Shown here one piece after another: positions 6,999 through 15,820 of a DNA stretch of 64,000 bases. The notes under the pieces were generated by a model, which ran no database searches, had not been told where the DNA came from, and saw nothing but the letters and a program-made list of their open reading frames with translations. How positions within the stretch are numbered: the first letter of the stretch is position 1; each line of letters begins with the position of its first letter. Source of the DNA: Gp13-AA77 sp035946735. GTDB lineage: Bacteria; Acidobacteriota; Terriglobia; UBA7540. A program made the translations under genes and the position numbers. The DNA lies in the NCBI GenBank assembly GCA_035946735.1, contig DASYYZ010000170.1:124001-188000 (forward strand), written 5' to 3'.

Positions 6999-9233
6999 CT
7001 ACGGAAGTCTCTCCAGCACTACCGACGTGCTGTCGAAATCTCCCTGCAAGGCGAAGTTCAGGCCATGATGCATCAGGTAGGAACCTGTCATCACTTCCGT
7101 TTTTTCAACCAGCTTGTCATCGAGAGCTTTCACGCGGTATTGAGCACTTTCGTCGAGGCCTCGCAGGTAAATGACAGGCGCAGGACGCTCGAATTGCTGG
7201 GAGTGCAGGAAGCCAAATAGGACCGCCTGCTTGCCGTCCGCCGCCACATACTCGTTCGCGGTCAGGTTGCTTTCGCGCGGCGAGGATAGCCGGTAGAGAT
7301 CGCCGTTCTGCACGGTCTCCCGGACGCTCTTGTAATAGTCCACCATCTGCTTGGCGAGCGCGAAGTCCGCCTCCGACCAATTGTTCAAATTGGCGGTGAT
7401 GCCGAGCACTCCGTTCATGGCCACCAGGAACCTGAACTTCAGCGAGGTGCTGCGGCCATTCATGCTCGGCACGTCGTTCACCCAGTCCATGCCGAGCCTG
7501 GGAGCATAAGCAAAGCTGAATCCTTCCTGGATGCGCAAGCGATCAAAGGCTTCGGTATCGTCGGAGACATGCACTTCGTCCACGCGCTCCAGAATGCCCA
7601 GATCAATGCGTCCGCCGCCGCCCGAGCAGGCCTCGATGGTGAGAGTTGGATGTTTCGCGCGCAGCCGGTCGATGATCTCGTAGACGTTGCGCACATACCT
7701 CACCCAGACCTCTTTTTGCTTGGCGAGGGAAGCCTCCGGCCAGCCCGGCTCCGCGATGTGGCGGTTCATGTCCCACTTGATGTACTCGATGTTGTTTTCG
7801 GAAAGCATCCTGTCGAGGGCGTTGAAGATGTATTCCTTCACATCATCCCGCGCCATGTTGAGCACAAGCTGATTGCGAGCCTCGCTGCGCGGCCGGTCGG
7901 GAAAGTTCAGCGCCCAGTCCGGATGCTTGCGGTAAAGGTCGCTATTGGGATTCACCATCTCGGGCTCGAACCACAATCCGAAGCGCATGTGGAGGCTATT
8001 CACGTAGCCGATGAGCGGCTTCAGGCCGTTGGGAAACTTCTGCGGATTGACGTACCAGTCGCCGAGTCCGGCGTGATCGTCATTGCGCTGGCCGAACCAG
8101 CCGTCATCCATCACGAACAGTTCCACGCCGAGCCTGGCGGCCTTGTCGGCGAGCGCCTTCTGGCCGGCCTCGTTCACGTTGAAGGTGGTCGCTTCCCAGG
8201 AGTTGTAAAGCACCGGGCGCAGGGCGGGCTTGGGATGACCGGGCAGAATCTCGTTGCGGTCCAGGCGATGCATCAGGCGCGATGCTTCGCCGAACCCCTC
8301 GGCGCTGAAGCCGCCATAGTAGGGCGCTGTCGTGAAGGTCTCCCCGGGTCCGAGCGGCCAGGAGAAGTCAAAATCGTTGTAGCCACCAGTGACGCGTACC
8401 TGATGCGCGGGTGGCGTATCTTCGACCACGAGCTTCCAGTTTCCGCTCCAGGCGAGCGCGCCGAACCATACTCGGCCGCGATCCTCGTCCGCCTGACCGC
8501 CGGCGTCGATCGCGAACCAGGGATTCAGTTGATGGCTGGTGTTGCCGCGGCGGCTCTCGAGGACGAATTTGCCCGGAAAAATCGGCTGGCGCGTGAGTTG
8601 AGTCTCGCCGCCCCACCGTCCGTTGAGGTAGCTGAGGCGGTACCCTTCGCCCGGTGGAACATACCAGACGCCTGATTGCGCGCTCTCAATGGTCACCGGC
8701 TGCGCGGTGCGATTTTCAATCTGCGCTTGCTTGCGAATGATGTCCTCTGCCGGAAATACCTTGTAGGTGAGGTCGACGAAGAGGTCGTAACGGATGTCCT
8801 TCAAGCGAATCACGAGGCTGTCACCGCGGATCTCGTGGGAGTCGTACTTCAGGACAAGATCGCGCACGCCATCTGCCAGCGTGACTTTGAGTGACGGTTC
8901 GTTGTAGTACATCCCGCCCCAGCCCGGGTATTCGCTATTGGTCATCGTCTCGCTGGAATCGAAAGAGGCCACTTCGTGCGCCATGCGTGCCGGCGCCAGG
9001 CCTTCATCGCTGGTGAGCTTTTCTCCCCAGTAGACGTGCTGCAGCGCATCCTTTTCGTTAAGGCCTATCACGTAGCTGGTTCGTGCCGTCTCGAGAATCC
9101 ATAATTTGCGGTCCGATAGATAGCGCACCAGGATGCCTGGAGACGCCGGTGGCACCGGAGGTATCAGCGCCAGCAGAGGGATTCCGGCCGCGAGAACTGC
9201 GGCGATTGAAATGACTCGGAATAGCATGCTCAT
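6999..9233 (-). CDS. GH36 alpha-galactosidase, secreted
   Basis: 744 residues, the usual size of the tetrameric bacterial GH36 enzymes (EC 3.2.1.22). Order of parts: hydrophobic signal segment (residues 5-25), N-terminal beta-supersandwich, (beta/alpha)8 barrel from about residue 330, C-terminal beta domain. The nucleophile is Asp488 in YIKWDMNRH. The acid/base is Asp558 in VSDDTEAFDRLRIQEG, exactly 70 residues later, as in characterised enzymes. CSGGGGR (near 536) and DDGWFG (near 376) complete the active site. It would release terminal alpha-galactose from plant oligosaccharides in the periplasm or outside the cell. It is convergent with the aminotransferase. Confidence 0.93.
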   Translation of the reverse strand: MSMLFRVISIAAVLAAGIPLLALIPPVPPASPGILVRYLSDRKLWILETARTSYVIGLNEKDALQHVYWGEKLTSDEGLAPARMAHEVASFDSSETMTNSEYPGWGGMYYNEPSLKVTLADGVRDLVLKYDSHEIRGDSLVIRLKDIRYDLFVDLTYKVFPAEDIIRKQAQIENRTAQPVTIESAQSGVWYVPPGEGYRLSYLNGRWGGETQLTRQPIFPGKFVLESRRGNTSHQLNPWFAIDAGGQADEDRGRVWFGALAWSGNWKLVVEDTPPAHQVRVTGGYNDFDFSWPLGPGETFTTAPYYGGFSAEGFGEASRLMHRLDRNEILPGHPKPALRPVLYNSWEATTFNVNEAGQKALADKAARLGVELFVMDDGWFGQRNDDHAGLGDWYVNPQKFPNGLKPLIGYVNSLHMRFGLWFEPEMVNPNSDLYRKHPDWALNFPDRPRSEARNQLVLNMARDDVKEYIFNALDRMLSENNIEYIKWDMNRHIAEPGWPEASLAKQKEVWVRYVRNVYEIIDRLRAKHPTLTIEACSGGGGRIDLGILERVDEVHVSDDTEAFDRLRIQEGFSFAYAPRLGMDWVNDVPSMNGRSTSLKFRFLVAMNGVLGITANLNNWSEADFALAKQMVDYYKSVRETVQNGDLYRLSSPRESNLTANEYVAADGKQAVLFGFLHSQQFERPAPVIYLRGLDESAQYRVKALDDKLVEKTEVMTGSYLMHHGLNFALQGDFDSTSVVLERLP

Positions 9234-9533
9234 GACTTAGCCACGGACGCCAGTGACAGAGGTTGGCCCGCTCAAGCGGGCGACGAGCGGCGTGCTGCGC
9301 CGCCCGGCCTTTTCCCGCCGCCTGCCAGCCTTATCAGCGAAGCGAACAGGTGAGCTTATCATCCCGGCGTCCTTTTCATGTAGCCCCCTTTCCTGACTTC
9401 ACCTCTGAATTAGACCTGGCTTGGATAAGCCGGGAAGGATCTTCCGCTTTCAGACCTTAATTCGGCTGGTTTCGCTGCTTGGAACCGGACTCATCGCCGT
9501 CGCATCAAAGAAGCGGAAACAAGGAGGAGACTC
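9234..9533. other. Intergenic region, no gene seen
   Basis: 300 bases separate the divergent alpha-galactosidase and aldo/keto reductase. Both promoters must lie here, but I find no convincing -35/-10 pair, RNA gene or repeat. The only clear signal is the AAGGAGGAG ribosome site at the right edge. Confidence 0.5.
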
Positions 9534-10658
9534 ATGAGTTTGACGAACTACATCACCCTCGGCCGCTCGGGTCTGCGCGTGAGCCCGCTCTCGCTCGGCA
9601 CGATGACCTTCGGAACCGAGTGGGGTTGGGGCGCCGACGAGGACGCCTCGCGCGCCATCTTCAACCGCTACGCGGAAGCGGGCGGGAATTTCATTGATAC
9701 TGCCAATGCCTACACCGGAGGAGCCAGCGAGCGCATGGTTGGGAAGTTTATCAGCGAGCGCAGCCTCCGCGACCGCGTGGTGCTCGCCACCAAGTTCACC
9801 ATCAGTACCGACCCCGCGAATCCCAACGCCGGCGGCAATGGACGGAAGAACATCCATGTCGCCCTGGAGGCGTCCCTGCGCCGCCTGCAAACCGATTATC
9901 TGGACCTTTACTGGCTCCACGCCTGGGACACATTCACTCCGGTGGAGGAAGTGGTCTCAACCTTGAATGATCTCGTGCGCGCGGGAAAGATCCTGCACTA
10001 CGGCTTCTCCGACACTCCGGCCTGGTACCTCACGCGCGCTCTCACGCTGGCTGAAAAGGAGGGCAAAGAGCGTCCCATCGCCATTCAGTTGGAGTATTCG
10101 CTGGTGGAACGTAACATCGAGCGCGAGCACCTTCCGGCGGCGCAGCAGTTTGGCCTCGCGGTGTGCCCATGGAGCCCGCTTGCCGGCGGCTTTCTCAGCG
10201 GCAGATATCAGCGGGACGGGAGCACGGGTCGCGGTGAAGGACGGCTCGAGATCACGAAGAGCAATCCCGTGATCGAAAGATTCACGGAACGCAACTGGCG
10301 TGTGCTCGACGCGCTACTCGAGGTTGCGAAGCGAATGGACAAGCCTCCCGCCCAGGTGGCGCTCAACTGGGTTGCGACCCAGCCCGGCGTCACGTCGACC
10401 ATCATCGGCGCCACCAAGCTGGCGCAACTCGACGCGAACGTGGCGGCTCTCGAGTTCGCCATTCCCCTGGATTTGAGAAAGCGCCTGGATGAGGCGAGCG
10501 CGCTCGAGCCGGCCCATCCTTACACGTTCTTCGCCGAGCCCTTCAGGACCATGATTAATGGCACGGTTCTGCCCCGAGCGTGGTCGCCGGCACCGATTAC
10601 CGGCGCCCCGGCGGACCCGCCTGCACCGGCGGAGGCCAAGGCGGCCACCCAAAAATAG
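9534..10658 (+). CDS. Aldo/keto reductase
   Basis: 374 residues. The start is fixed by a strong AAGGAGGAG site. The catalytic tetrad of NAD(P)H-dependent aldo/keto reductases is present: Asp55 and Tyr60 (FIDTANAY), Lys87 (LATKFT) and His129 (YWLHAWD). The C-terminal cofactor segment is also seen (TSTIIGATKLAQLDANVAAL). It resembles the AKR11/YghZ-type oxidoreductases that reduce aldehydes or keto-sugars. A Pro/Ala-rich tail of roughly 25 residues extends beyond the usual end. The substrate is unknown. Confidence 0.92.
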   Translation: MSLTNYITLGRSGLRVSPLSLGTMTFGTEWGWGADEDASRAIFNRYAEAGGNFIDTANAYTGGASERMVGKFISERSLRDRVVLATKFTISTDPANPNAGGNGRKNIHVALEASLRRLQTDYLDLYWLHAWDTFTPVEEVVSTLNDLVRAGKILHYGFSDTPAWYLTRALTLAEKEGKERPIAIQLEYSLVERNIEREHLPAAQQFGLAVCPWSPLAGGFLSGRYQRDGSTGRGEGRLEITKSNPVIERFTERNWRVLDALLEVAKRMDKPPAQVALNWVATQPGVTSTIIGATKLAQLDANVAALEFAIPLDLRKRLDEASALEPAHPYTFFAEPFRTMINGTVLPRAWSPAPITGAPADPPAPAEAKAATQK

Positions 10659-10693
10659 ATACAGCTTCGAACTCGCGCACGGGGTCGGCGTCT

Positions 10694-13600
10694 TCACTGG
10701 ACGGTCAAAGTGAGGCTGGTGCTGTGTTTCACTGAGACCGATCCCGACGTGTACGTGCCGGTGACGGTCAGGGTGTAAGTTCCGGCCGGAGTCCCGGCCG
10801 GGGTGGTTGTGGTGGTGGTGCTGCCGCCTCCTCCGCAGGCCGGTACCGACAGGGCGAGGCACGCCAGCAACACGAGCAAGACTGGTAGCGGCGCGGGCCT
10901 CGGATGCACTGTCCCCTGCTGCCGTGCGCCTCGCCGAACCGGAACCAGCATCGTCAACGCCGCCAGCGATACCAAACCTATCAGCCACCATGTCGAAAGT
11001 GGCCAGCTACCGAGCGGCGGCAGCTTCGGCCGGTGCAGCAGGACTCCCGAACGCGCGGTGCTGGATACCGTAACCACGATCGGCTGGGAGACGAGCCCCG
11101 GACCCACGCTCACCGCAGGTGCCGGGATGCTGCAAGTGGCTGCCGCAGGCGCACCGGTGCACGCGAGCGAGACGCTGCCGCTCAGGTCGCCGACAGAGCC
11201 CGCGGAGAGCTTAAAGCTGGCGCTCTCGCCAGCGGTGATCGTGGCTGAGTTGGATGAGCCCGACGCCACTCCCAGCGTGAAATCACTCGCGGTGCCCGTG
11301 AGCGCCACGCTTTGGGGGCTGGCGGGCGCGTTGTCTATGACGTTCAGCGTGGCGGAGCGAGTGCCTCCGCTCGTGGGTTTAAAGCTCACATTGATGGTGC
11401 AGGTGGCACCGGTTGCCACGCTCGATCCGCAATTATTTTGCTGCGTAAAATCACCGGCATCGGCTCCGCTGAAGCTGATACTGGAAATGGCCAGCGGCGC
11501 GGCGCCTGAATTGGTCAAGCTCACCGCGGTAGCCACACTGCTTTGGCCTGTCAATTCGGCGGAGAAGCTCAGGCGGCCTGGTGCAAGGGCCACGCTCGGC
11601 TGGGTTCCCGTACCCGCTAACGCCACCGGCTGCGGGCTTCCTGCAGCGTTATCCGTAACGCTTACCGCCCCGCTCAGCACGCCTGCGGCCTTCGGTTCGA
11701 AGAGCACTGAGATCGTGCAACTGGCCCCAACTGCGATCGAGCCTTTGCAGGCATTGACGAGCGAAGCCCCGAGAGCAAAATCGGCGCTGGCGGCGACGCT
11801 CGTGATGCTCAGCGCGGCCGAGCCGGTGTTGGTCAGGGTCACCTTCTGCGTGGCACTCGACGTGCCGACTGGCTGCGAGCCGAAGCTCAAGCTGGCGGGC
11901 GAGAAACTCGCCACGGGCGCGGGAGTCATGCCAGTTCCCGTGAGCGCGACGACTTGCGGGCTGCCCGCGGCGTTGTCAACGATGCTGATCGATCCCGTGC
12001 GAGCGCCGGCCACCGACGGCGTGAAGGTCACGCTGATCGTACAACTGGCTCCGGGGGCGAGCGTCGAACCGCAGGTGGTGGTCTCCTTGAAATCGCCGCC
12101 GTTGCTGCTGATGCTGGTGATGTCAGCCGTGACCACGCCCGAGTTGGTCAGAGTGATGGTTTGAGCCGGACTCGTGGTGTTCAGGAGCTGGTTTCCAAAG
12201 GTCAAGCTCGCGGGTGAAAGTGTGACTTCCGCGCCTCCGGTCGCAGTGACAGGGACCGTCTGCGGGCTGGTTAGGGAACTGTCGGTGATCGTCAGCGACC
12301 CGGTCACCGTACCGGTCGTTGTCGGAGAAAAGGTCAGCGTTACCGTGCAGCTTGCCGCCGGGGCCAGAGTTGCGGGGCAGTTGTTGGTCTGTGTGAAACC
12401 CGAGCTGACGGCCATGCTTGACACCGCGAGTTGCCCGACAGCAGGATTGCTCACTGTGACGTTCACTGTGGATGTGCTTCCAACCGCTGTATCGGGAAAG
12501 ACCACTGGGCTGGGATAGATCCCGATCACCGGTTGGCTCATCAACACGTAGAGTATTTCGTCGGACAACCCTCCTGTCAGCACCGCCAGATCGGGGATGC
12601 CATCAGCATTCATGTCGGCCGTGGTCGCACCTGCGATTAAGTTACCGGCGTACAAGGCGTACCCGACAATATCCGCGCGGAAAGTTCCATCCCCGTTGCC
12701 AAATAAGGCCTGGAATGTGGAGGAACTAACCACGGCAAGATCGGAGATTCCGTCGCCATTGAAGTCGCCCACGCCGATCAGAGAACCCGGGGTCGTGGTC
12801 GAGATTCCGGGCTGAAACGTGCCATCCCCGTTTCCGAGCAGGACCGAGACGCCGCCGTTTTCGAAAATCGCGAGGTCAAGCTTACCGTCCCGATTGAAGT
12901 CGCCTGTCGTCGTGGGACCGCTCGTGGAACTGACCGTACTCGCCGCGCCAAACGTGCCGTTGCCATTGCCCAGGAGGATCGAGAGGGCGCCCTGAGTTGA
13001 CTGCAGAATCAAATCCAGCTTGCCGTCTCCGTTGAAATCAGCGGCCAGCACGGGCGTCAGCGTGGAACTCACGGTCGTAGGCGACCCGAAGGTGCCGTCG
13101 CCGTTGCCCAACACAAGGATGGTAGCGCTGTCGTAATAAATCAGGTCCAACTTGCCATCATTGTTGAAATCCCCCGCCAGGATAGGGCCGGTCGCCGAGG
13201 CCGAGCCAAGGGTGACACCGGTGTCGAAGGTCCCGTCGCCGTTTCCGAGAAGAATAGTAATACCGTTGAGCTGCACCGCCAGATCCAGCTTGCCGTCCCC
13301 GTTGAAATCGCCAACAGCAGCGCCACCGCCATAAAACTGCGTCTGTGTGGCCGTGACGGTGGTGAACGTACCATCTCCATTGCTGAGATACGTAGTCGGG
13401 TATGCCTCAAAATAGTCTTCTGGCACGATAAGGTCCGCCTTGCCGTCGCCGTTGAAGTCGCCAGCGATCAAGGAGGCTGCCCTGGCATCGCCAAAGCTAT
13501 AGCTGGTCTGAATTTGAATGGACCCATTTCCGTTTCCGATGAACACGGATGCCAGGTTGGCTGTGTTGTTTGTTGTCGCGACGTCGATCTGACCGTCGCC

Positions 13601-14656
13601 GTTAAAGTCCGCCAGAGCCACAGACGTGAGTTTCCCCGGTACCGCATAGCCGACAGGCGGCGCAAAATTCAGGGAGGTGATTGAGCCGTTCTGAATGAGG
13701 ATGGAAACGAACCCGCTGGAGTCTGCGGTCACGAGATCGGGTTTGCCGTCGCCGTTCAGGTCGGCAATCGCAACGGCCAACGGGCTCACTCCTGTCGCCC
13801 ACTGGTAAGATGCCGGGGCAAACGTGCCGTCGCCGTTTCCGAGCAGGGTAAAAACTGTGGACCGCGCACCATCCGCAATTGCCACGTCGAGCTTGCCATC
13901 GCCATTGATGTCGCCTGCTGCGAGGGATTCCGGTCCTGGGCCGGTGCTGATCCTGGCCGCCGCCCGGAATGTGCCGTCACCATTGCCGAGCAGGATCAAA
14001 GCGCCGGCTCCCGCAACCACAAGATCGAGAATGCCGTTGCCCCGAAAATCGGCGGCAATGACGGACGTCAGCGGGCTGCCGGTTGAGTATGCCGTTTGGG
14101 CACCCAAAGTCCCGTCTCCCTTCCCGAGCAGCACCGATACGGTGGCGTCGCCGTTATTGGACACTGCCAGGTCCAGCTTCTGGTCGCCATTGAAATCACC
14201 CAGCGCTACAGATCCCGGAGACTTGCCGGTGGAATAGGCGGTTTGACCCTGGAACGTGCCGTCCCCATTGCCGAGCAGGATGGACACGGTGTTCTCGCCT
14301 AAGTTCGTTACGGCCAAATCCAATTTGCCGTCGCCGTTGAAATCCCCGGTTGCCACTGCAGAGGGTGAACTACCGACCGGATAGTCGGCGTGAGCCTGAA
14401 AGGTTCCGTCGGGCTTGCCGAGAAGGATGGAGACTGTCTTGTCCCCGGAATTCGCAACCGCCAAGTCAAGTTTGCCGTCGCCGTTGAAATCACCCGTCAC
14501 CACGGAAACCGGAGCCGTCCCCGTAGGAAGGTCGGCGCGGCCAAAGATGTAACTCTGCGCCTCAGCGCGCGGAGCGATCAGGCTCAAAGCGATGCAGACA
14601 AACAACACCATTACCGGTAAAAACCGAAAGGCCCGCCGAGTCCGGCCGGATATCAT
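10694..14656 (-). CDS. Giant secreted FG-GAP (VCBS) repeat and choice-of-anchor-D protein
   Basis: 1320 residues. The start at 14656 is chosen for its AGGAGGGG site and the following signal peptide (RRAFRFLPVMVLFVCIAL, ending RAEAQ). Fourteen FG-GAP/VCBS blades follow, each with a calcium loop of the kind DFNGDGKLD, together making roughly two beta-propellers. Next come four choice-of-anchor-D (ASH/HYDIN-like) Ig domains with the recurring SPASLTFGNQ and ASCTISVTFTP motifs, then one further beta domain. The C-terminus is odd: a membrane helix (STWWLIGLVSLAALTML), a second one ending in the lipobox-like LSVPACGGGG, a poly-Thr run, then a short Ig-like strand set. Such proteins act in adhesion or surface binding; the ligand is unknown. 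A duplicated element lies upstream. Confidence 0.92.
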   Translation of the reverse strand: MISGRTRRAFRFLPVMVLFVCIALSLIAPRAEAQSYIFGRADLPTGTAPVSVVTGDFNGDGKLDLAVANSGDKTVSILLGKPDGTFQAHADYPVGSSPSAVATGDFNGDGKLDLAVTNLGENTVSILLGNGDGTFQGQTAYSTGKSPGSVALGDFNGDQKLDLAVSNNGDATVSVLLGKGDGTLGAQTAYSTGSPLTSVIAADFRGNGILDLVVAGAGALILLGNGDGTFRAAARISTGPGPESLAAGDINGDGKLDVAIADGARSTVFTLLGNGDGTFAPASYQWATGVSPLAVAIADLNGDGKPDLVTADSSGFVSILIQNGSITSLNFAPPVGYAVPGKLTSVALADFNGDGQIDVATTNNTANLASVFIGNGNGSIQIQTSYSFGDARAASLIAGDFNGDGKADLIVPEDYFEAYPTTYLSNGDGTFTTVTATQTQFYGGGAAVGDFNGDGKLDLAVQLNGITILLGNGDGTFDTGVTLGSASATGPILAGDFNNDGKLDLIYYDSATILVLGNGDGTFGSPTTVSSTLTPVLAADFNGDGKLDLILQSTQGALSILLGNGNGTFGAASTVSSTSGPTTTGDFNRDGKLDLAIFENGGVSVLLGNGDGTFQPGISTTTPGSLIGVGDFNGDGISDLAVVSSSTFQALFGNGDGTFRADIVGYALYAGNLIAGATTADMNADGIPDLAVLTGGLSDEILYVLMSQPVIGIYPSPVVFPDTAVGSTSTVNVTVSNPAVGQLAVSSMAVSSGFTQTNNCPATLAPAASCTVTLTFSPTTTGTVTGSLTITDSSLTSPQTVPVTATGGAEVTLSPASLTFGNQLLNTTSPAQTITLTNSGVVTADITSISSNGGDFKETTTCGSTLAPGASCTISVTFTPSVAGARTGSISIVDNAAGSPQVVALTGTGMTPAPVASFSPASLSFGSQPVGTSSATQKVTLTNTGSAALSITSVAASADFALGASLVNACKGSIAVGASCTISVLFEPKAAGVLSGAVSVTDNAAGSPQPVALAGTGTQPSVALAPGRLSFSAELTGQSSVATAVSLTNSGAAPLAISSISFSGADAGDFTQQNNCGSSVATGATCTINVSFKPTSGGTRSATLNVIDNAPASPQSVALTGTASDFTLGVASGSSNSATITAGESASFKLSAGSVGDLSGSVSLACTGAPAAATCSIPAPAVSVGPGLVSQPIVVTVSSTARSGVLLHRPKLPPLGSWPLSTWWLIGLVSLAALTMLVPVRRGARQQGTVHPRPAPLPVLLVLLACLALSVPACGGGGSTTTTTTPAGTPAGTYTLTVTGTYTSGSVSVKHSTSLTLTVQ

Positions 14657-14911
14657 GGTCCCCTCCTGCCGATTGTGCGTAAGGATCGCGTGCTGGATCG
14701 CCCTGAGCGTGCGCCTCCAACCAGGCGCCGGTGCAGTCGACACGATCCTGAGCGATTTAACACCACACGCGGAGAAAAGTTGCAACGATTTTGTGGGAAC
14801 GGTTTTGTTGGCAGGCAGGGAGGTGCGAAACTGGTCGGCAGGCCGGCCTTCGGCCACGCCTCCTGATCTGAGGAGGGATTTTTCAAAGGCGGCGAGTCCG
14901 ATTTGACTGCC

Positions 14912-15203
14912 CCAAAATGGTGCAATCGTAAAGTTCTTGCACAACTTTTGTTAACCTTGCGCCGTTTATTCGCCCATGCCTTTTAAAGGAGTTACAGCGG
15001 CACAGATGTCAGCTTCACGCGTCGCTTGGTTTGACTTCCGTCTGTCGTTTTGTCTATCGTTTTGTCGTTTCCTGATGTCGCTCTTTGAAGCGCGAACCGC
15101 CCGATTTATATGCACCAGAATGGTGCAACTGTAAAGTTATTGCACACTTTCCTCGACCTTACGCCATTTATTCGCCCACTGATTAATAAGGACTTACAGC
15201 CGC
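14912..15203. repeat. Duplicated ~90-bp element upstream of the FG-GAP gene
   Basis: Two imperfect direct copies, 14912-15000 and 15115-15203, are roughly 80% alike by eye. Each starts CCARAATGGTGCAA, contains the dyad GTGCAA-N11-TTGCAC (14920-14942 and 15123-15145), and ends with a TTTATTCGCCCA block and a TTACAGC block. In the second copy an additional dyad TGCACC-N5-GGTGCA (15111-15127) overlaps it. They lie 256-550 bases upstream of the minus-strand FG-GAP gene, in a 612-base stretch without genes. The dyads suggest a protein-binding site. No known regulator is identified. The spacer also has repeated TCGTTTTGTC words (15045-15072). Confidence 0.6.
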
Positions 15204-15268
15204 GTGTGAGCGCGGGCTTTTCCCCAACAATCCGATTGACCCCTCCCGTGCTGTCTTGCGAAACCGCA

Positions 15269-15763
15269 TCAAGCGAACCGGGACACGATCACAATCGCGC
15301 CGCCGATCGCGATGGCGTCCTCGAGTAGCGCAATCGGAAGATCTTTACCTCCGATGGCTCTGACAAGCCGGGCCCGGAACTCGTAGCCACCTAGCGTACC
15401 GGCAACAGCGCCCACAACACCTGCCAGAAGGCCACCGATCAGCGATGAAGCGGGCGAGAGGCCCGCGCTCCCAGGCTGGCTGGTGGCTCCGAGAGCCGCG
15501 CCGCACAGCGCTCCGCTGACCAGTCGAGCGATAAATCCTACGGGAGCCTTACGACTCGGTGTCTTCGGCAGCTTGTCGGCGATCAATTCCGCAATGGCGA
15601 GCACACTCAGGATGTACGGCGTAGCCGAAAAGCCCAGAAAAGCGAGCCAGGTGTTCTCCAGATGCAGCCAGCCGAGCCGGGCTGCCCAACCGACCGCGGC
15701 AGGCGCCGTCATGGAGCGAAGCCCCCCTACCACGCCGATCAGCAATGCCAAGAGGTAAGCCAT
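15269..15763 (-). CDS. DUF4126 family membrane protein
   Basis: 164 residues, almost entirely hydrophobic, with about five membrane helices. It opens with AYLLALLIGVVGGLRSMTAPAAVGW, the signature of DUF4126, and ends with GKDLPIALLEDAIAIGGA, also characteristic. The biochemical role of the family is unknown. It lies 57 bases downstream of the MFS exporter on the same strand, possibly co-transcribed with it. Confidence 0.85.
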   Translation of the reverse strand: MAYLLALLIGVVGGLRSMTAPAAVGWAARLGWLHLENTWLAFLGFSATPYILSVLAIAELIADKLPKTPSRKAPVGFIARLVSGALCGAALGATSQPGSAGLSPASSLIGGLLAGVVGAVAGTLGGYEFRARLVRAIGGKDLPIALLEDAIAIGGAIVIVSRFA

Positions 15764-15820
15764 AAGTCTCCTTTCTTAGCCGTCGTCCGCGGCGACTCTC
15801 GACGCGCTGGCTCACAAACC

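Noticed and set aside
14905..15203. Sigma-54 promoter in the duplicated element
   Set aside because: TTGCAC and GG/GC spacings can be fitted, but neither copy has a proper TGGCAC-N5-TTGCA.
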